From Cryptomeria japonica (taxonomy: Eukaryota; Streptophyta; Pinopsida; Cupressales; Cupressaceae): 64,000 nt of DNA. Of the stretch, positions 60,037 to 64,000 are shown piece by piece. Location: contig NC_081413.1 of NCBI RefSeq assembly GCF_030272615.1, positions 564,696,510 through 564,760,509 on the forward strand, written 5' to 3'. The position numbers and the translations under genes are program-made. Positions within the stretch are counted from its first letter, which is position 1, and each line of letters starts with the position of its first letter. Under the pieces are notes generated by a model, which saw nothing but the letters and a program-made list of their open reading frames with translations, had not been told where the DNA came from and searched no databases.

Positions 60037-60355
60037 TTCTTACCTTTTATGATCATCTCTAAGGTCCTCTGCCTACCATTGGCAATGTCCCTTGTTGCCT
60101 CCTTTTGTCTTGATAGTCTCTGTGATGACTATCCCGATTTGAGATTTGTCCCCATGTTAGGCTTAGCAGTCTTGGTCTTGCATCTTTCAGTAATTCATCC
60201 CTCATCGGTAGGGGTCGTGCAACCACTAGATGACGCACCAGTGGCACTAGGAGAAGATGAGACTTGGTTCAGGGGGAGAGCCACCAATGAGGAGTGAGTT
60301 GTCTCCAGGATGAGAGAGGGGTCCCTCGGAATCTAACCATCTTCCAGTTGATCAG

Positions 60356-61364
60356 CTAGACAAACCAAGCTGGTCTTGAGGACATGCACTGGACCATGTA
60401 GGCTAGAATATAGGCTTCCTCGACAATCTTCGCAGGAGATTGGAGAAGGTTGATGATACTCTCGGCAAATGGGTATTCTTCTATAACTGGGTCTTCAGCA
60501 GCCAAGGGAGGCAAGTCCAGGCTAGGAGTAGGGGGGATAACAGGCCCCACAACAAGGTCATGGTGAATAATAGGAGCATTTGGCACTGAGTCCTCCCCCA
60601 GGGTCGGGCCCTTGAGCTTGAGGAAAGGGGGTGTTGGGGCCTTGCATTGAGAGATAACATGCCCGAATTTGTGACACTTCTGGCAGAAGAGGGTAGCATT
60701 TTCATAAACCAAAGCTTGAGTCTAGCTGCCCAGCCTGGATTTAAGGGTTATGAAGTTGGGGAGGTTCTTGCTTATAGTAGCTTGGACACAAAAGCGAGCA
60801 TAGACTAGACGTGATTTGGATCTTGTGATTTCATCAACACTTACAAAGTGGCCAAATGAGTTCCCAATCCATTTGAAGATGGATTCATCCCAGTATTCAA
60901 GGGTGAGCCCCAAGAGACGAACCCATTCAGGCACAGTTTTTTGCAAGTCATCTGCAGGGTCAAAGCCAACCTTCTAGTGACAGAGCGAGAGGTTATTATG
61001 ACCATAGGACTAGAAACCAGAGAGGACATGGGCGACATCCTCCTCGGTAGTGAATTTGAAGAGAAATAGGGCACTAGGCATAACACTGACTGAAACACTC
61101 CCCTTCAACTTCTATTTGTTCTTGACCCATTTTTGAAACTACGCTCATGTCCTGAGGGCTCTCTAAAGGAGGACCATCAAACTGGGGTACCGATAGAATG
61201 GATGGAGGAATCGCAATGGGACCAATAGAAGATGTGGCAGATAGTGCTAGCAACGTAGGGTCTAGACTGGGGGCCATGGGTGGTGGGGGGAGATCCCCAC
61301 CAACAAACACCACCATGAACAACGAAGGTTCAAAATTTGAAATTTGCAGAGTGGGAATTTGCAA
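60356..61364 (-). pseudogene. LINE-2 ORF1, DUF4283-like RNA-binding protein
   Basis: ORF1 proteins bind LINE RNA. The N-terminal part (61364-61074) is Pro/Ser-rich. After a frameshift the DUF4283-type region appears (VPEWVRLLGLTLEYWDESIF, then VDEITRSKSRLVYARFCVQ), followed by a zinc knuckle at about 60650-60695, CQKCHKFGHVISQC (CX2CX4HX4C, complete). One stop (about 60723) lies just before the knuckle. A Pro-rich tail ends near 60356. The Met at 61364 is the first plausible start after a 37-base 5' leader. Confidence 0.8.
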
Positions 61365-61401
61365 AGTGGGTCAAAACTAAAAACCACTAGATGCAATATA
61401 T

Positions 61402-61417
61402 GTTGCCATGAGATGTT
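61402..61417. repeat. LINE-2 target duplication, right copy
   Basis: Identical to 53519-53534. On the minus strand it encodes part of NISWQ of LINE-1 in both copies. Confidence 0.9.
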
Positions 61418-62539
61418 AGATCTATCAACCTTAATCAATTTATTAGAAGATGACAATTTTTAGTTAGATGGTGATAAAATGTTCTTCCAATTCCTGATAA
61501 TGGAAGAATCCTAAGACGAAAATAATGAAGAAATGTTAAAATGGGAATGATCATGAACATTAACTAGGTCTGAAACTGATTTCTCAATGACTTGTAAAAA
61601 TTTATCAACAAACAAAGATACTTTTCTAAAACCTCTTTTATTTCTTTCCCACTAGATGGACCAAATGACTGATGCTGGAATGATGTGCCAAATACAAGAA
61701 AAGGTGGAGGAGATAAACAGAGTAGCTAGGACTAAAACAAATCCCAAATTGTGTTTGGTAGAGGCAATGAAATTTGCAATCTATTCAAAATAAATAACCA
61801 ACACTGTTGAGCAAATGGACACTAAACAAACAAATGGTCAACCGTTTCACTTTCCTTATTACATAGAACACAGAGAAATGGTTGCAAAATTTGCAGCTTG
61901 ACTAGTCTATCACTAGTTAAGATTTTGTTTTGAATTTACAACCAAGAGAAGCAACCTTCTTTAGGAAAAACCTTGTGATTCCAATAGAATTTAAAATCTC
62001 TTTGGTTCTGTTGTTGTTCCATCATATGTTGTAAAGATGCATGTCCATTTTTAACTGAAAAAATACCTTGTTTGGAAGGAACCCAAAAAACTTTATTCGA
62101 TTTATCTGAGAGGAATACAATCCTCTGATCCAAAAGGTTTTGTAACATCTACTTTTGATTAATATCAGTGATGATATGCGAAAAATCTTTCTAGATGGCT
62201 TTTCCTGAATGTATTTCAATTCCATTGATATAGTCAATGAGTTTCTCACCCCATACATGAGTGAGAATAGGAATTATTTCTTGCAGATGTTTACATTATG
62301 CTAATGGAGGGTGTCCATTCCATGAGTCATTCCAAAAATGAATTGACTCCCCATTATTAACTTTCCAAGAAATATACGTGGTTACCAATTCTCTGGAGGA
62401 CATCATAAAGTTCCACATTGCAGATCCATTTGGAAGATTCTCATTAGGTTTTAAGAGTCTAGGTACTTCGCTTGCATGATTTGAAACCATTTTGCATTAG
62501 TCTTGGAGTACATTTTCCATACCAATTTACCTCCAAATG
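61402..62539 (-). pseudogene. LINE-1 zf-RVT region and linker to RNase H
   Basis: It contains ISWKVNNGESIHFWNDSWNG (62320-62390), then FKFYWNHKVFPKEGCFSWL near 61940-61990 and CVLCNKESETVDHLFV at about 61850, the zf-RVT cysteine-rich part. Stops occur at 62296, 62150 and several positions below 61930. It ends KVDRSNISWQ at the LINE-2 target duplication; the next LINE-1 codons are at 53519. Confidence 0.82.
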
Positions 62540-64000
62540 CTTTATTCTATTTGGTGAGATCACTCAGTCCTACTCCTCTCACCGCCTTTCCATGTGACAT
62601 ATTGGTGAGTGAAATTAATGGAATTTTCTTATCTTGTGAAAGATTACCCTTGCATAAAAAACTTCTAATAATTTTTTGGATTTTCATGACAACTGATTTT
62701 GGAGCCTTAAGGACAGAGATGTAGTAATTAGGTAGGTAGGCCAAAATAGTTTTGATAAGGAGGATGCGGCCTGAGAGAGACAACCATATGACTTGCCAAG
62801 TGGAAATTCTTGATTTAATCCTTTGAAGAACATTTTCCCAATAAGATGATTTATTAGCTCCCATGAAGAAAGGAATACCAAGGTAGGAGCAAGGTAACTC
62901 TTCTAGTTTGAATCCCAAAATTTTAATGATCTTTCTACTATTTGTAGGTTTTGTGTTGAAGATAAATACCTTTGATTTCTGAATGTTAATTTGCTGATCT
63001 GAAACTGATGTGTAGGTTTCCAAAACTTTCTTAATTTGATTAGCCTCTTCTATATTGGATTTTCCATATAGAAGAGTGTCATCTACAAAGAGTGTGTGTG
63101 ACTGAATTGGGAGTTGGGAATGAGGATACCCTGCCAAGTGCCCTTTTCATTATTAACTTTGATCAATCTACTAAGCGCTTCTACCATGGTGATGAACAAG
63201 AAAAGGGATAGTGGGTCTCCTAGCCTAACACCTTGAGAAGCTGCAAAGAAACCTAAAGGCATCCCATTGATAATGATTGAGAAGAATGCTCCTGAAATAC
63301 ATGATGTAATCCATTTACACCATTTATTAGAGAATCTAAATTTGTGGAGAAATTTTAAGAGGAAATTCCAATTTACCCTATCATAGGCCTTCATCATATC
63401 AAGCTTAGCAATAAAAGATGGCATTTGGGCGGTTTGGAAAGAGTGGAGAAATTCATGTGCAACTAATGCTCCTTCCATAACTTTGGGCATAATTGCTACA
63501 TTGGTAACATTGAACATCTTCAGCACTAAAGCACTTCTTCTTGACTCTTCAAGTGCTACCAACAAATCAAAACCTATGACATCCCAATATTTTTTAAAGA
63601 AAAGGGTCGTATACCCATCAGGGCCTGAGGCTTTATCCAGGGCAAGTGAGAACACCACTCCACAAAATTATTCAAGAGTGCAAGGTCTCATGAGATCCTC
63701 ATTGTCACATTGGGAGATGACATTTGGGATAACATCTAAGACTTCTTGTTCATTAGACGCTGACTGCGTGTTACTAAGGGGAGGAGCAAGCACACTTTTA
63801 GAAAATTTCACTCCATCTTGAATTTCCTAAGGTTTTGTCAGCTTAGTACCTGAAATACCATCATTAATCTCAAATATTGAGGAGGCCACTCTTTTTTCTT
63901 TAGCTGACGCATGAAAGAATTTTGTATTCCTATCTCCTTCTTTCAACCAGAGTTCCCTAGACTTATGCCTCTAGTAGACTTCCTCTCTCTTACATAGCTC
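62540..64000 (-). pseudogene. LINE-1 reverse transcriptase, 5' end outside window
   Basis: The minus strand enters the window within the pre-RT region (RELWLKEGDRNTKFFHAS). It continues with LDKASGPDGYTTLFFKKYWD, FIAKLDMMKAYDRVNWNFLL and ASQGVRLGDPLSLFLF. A frameshift near 63110 precedes the active site LFVDDTLLYG at about 63080, which is intact. Between NVAIMPK and EGALVAHEFLH some 55-60 residues usually found there (the RPISLCN region) are missing, so RT carries an internal deletion. The thumb region follows (YLGIPFFMGANKSSYW; GRILLIKTILAYLPNYYIS). Confidence 0.87.

Larger units (their letters stand above)
53535..61401 (-). mobile_element. LINE-2, near full-length L1-type plant LINE
   Basis: The minus-strand order is ORF1 (DUF4283-like with zinc knuckle), ORF2 with endonuclease, RT, zf-RVT and RNase H, then an unexplained coding module, then a short A-rich end. 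It is flanked by the 16-bp duplication GTTGCCATGAGATGTT (53519-53534 and 61402-61417). At 7.87 kb and with both ORFs it looks full length. It carries several stops and at least three frameshifts. Confidence 0.9.

Overview
The window looks like plant nuclear DNA from a large, repeat-packed genome. I think a conifer-like gymnosperm is most likely, but I cannot prove the species. I find no ordinary host gene. Almost everything is retrotransposon: Ty3/Gypsy elements of the Tat type, Ty1/Copia elements, and plant LINEs with APE-type endonuclease, reverse transcriptase (RT), zf-RVT and RNase H domains. The coding regions are damaged, mostly by single C-to-T or G-to-A changes that create in-frame stops.

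Layout. 1-744 is an AT-rich LTR-like fragment. 745-5869 is a truncated minus-strand Copia (Copia-1, Sirevirus-like). 6545-14246 is a minus-strand Gypsy with both LTRs but only gag-protease and no RT (Gypsy-1). 14247-15633 has no gene. 15634-16304 is the start of another Gypsy LTR (Gypsy-2).

From 16305 to the end, one nested stack explains nearly every base. Gypsy-3 (plus strand, non-autonomous) interrupts the Gypsy-2 LTR. LINE-1 (minus strand) interrupts the 3' LTR of Gypsy-3 and now survives as three pieces (25692-27916, 53344-53534 and 61402-64000), continuing past the window. LINE-1 was split by LINE-2 (53535-61401, with a 16-bp target duplication) and by a Copia complex (Copia-2, 27917-53343). 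Copia-2 was split by Gypsy-4 (28385-46363, TSD GTACA). The 5' LTR of Gypsy-4 was in turn split by a solo LTR (28737-30428, TSD CCTCT). Reading frames resume across the joins, which supports the order.

Gypsy-4 is the most informative element. Its sense strand carries a long leader, gag-protease and RT-RNase H-integrase. Downstream of pol, on the opposite strand, is a GC-rich plant-mobile-domain gene with a predicted intron that keeps the frame. Short-motif arrays with a fixed repeat step of about 20 bp and variable spacers lie in the sense leader and again, reverse-complemented, inside the antisense intron. Gypsy-3 has the same architecture with a different core motif and an exact 22-bp step. 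I regard these phased arrays, together with the antisense spliced gene, as the best candidate for an undescribed system here.
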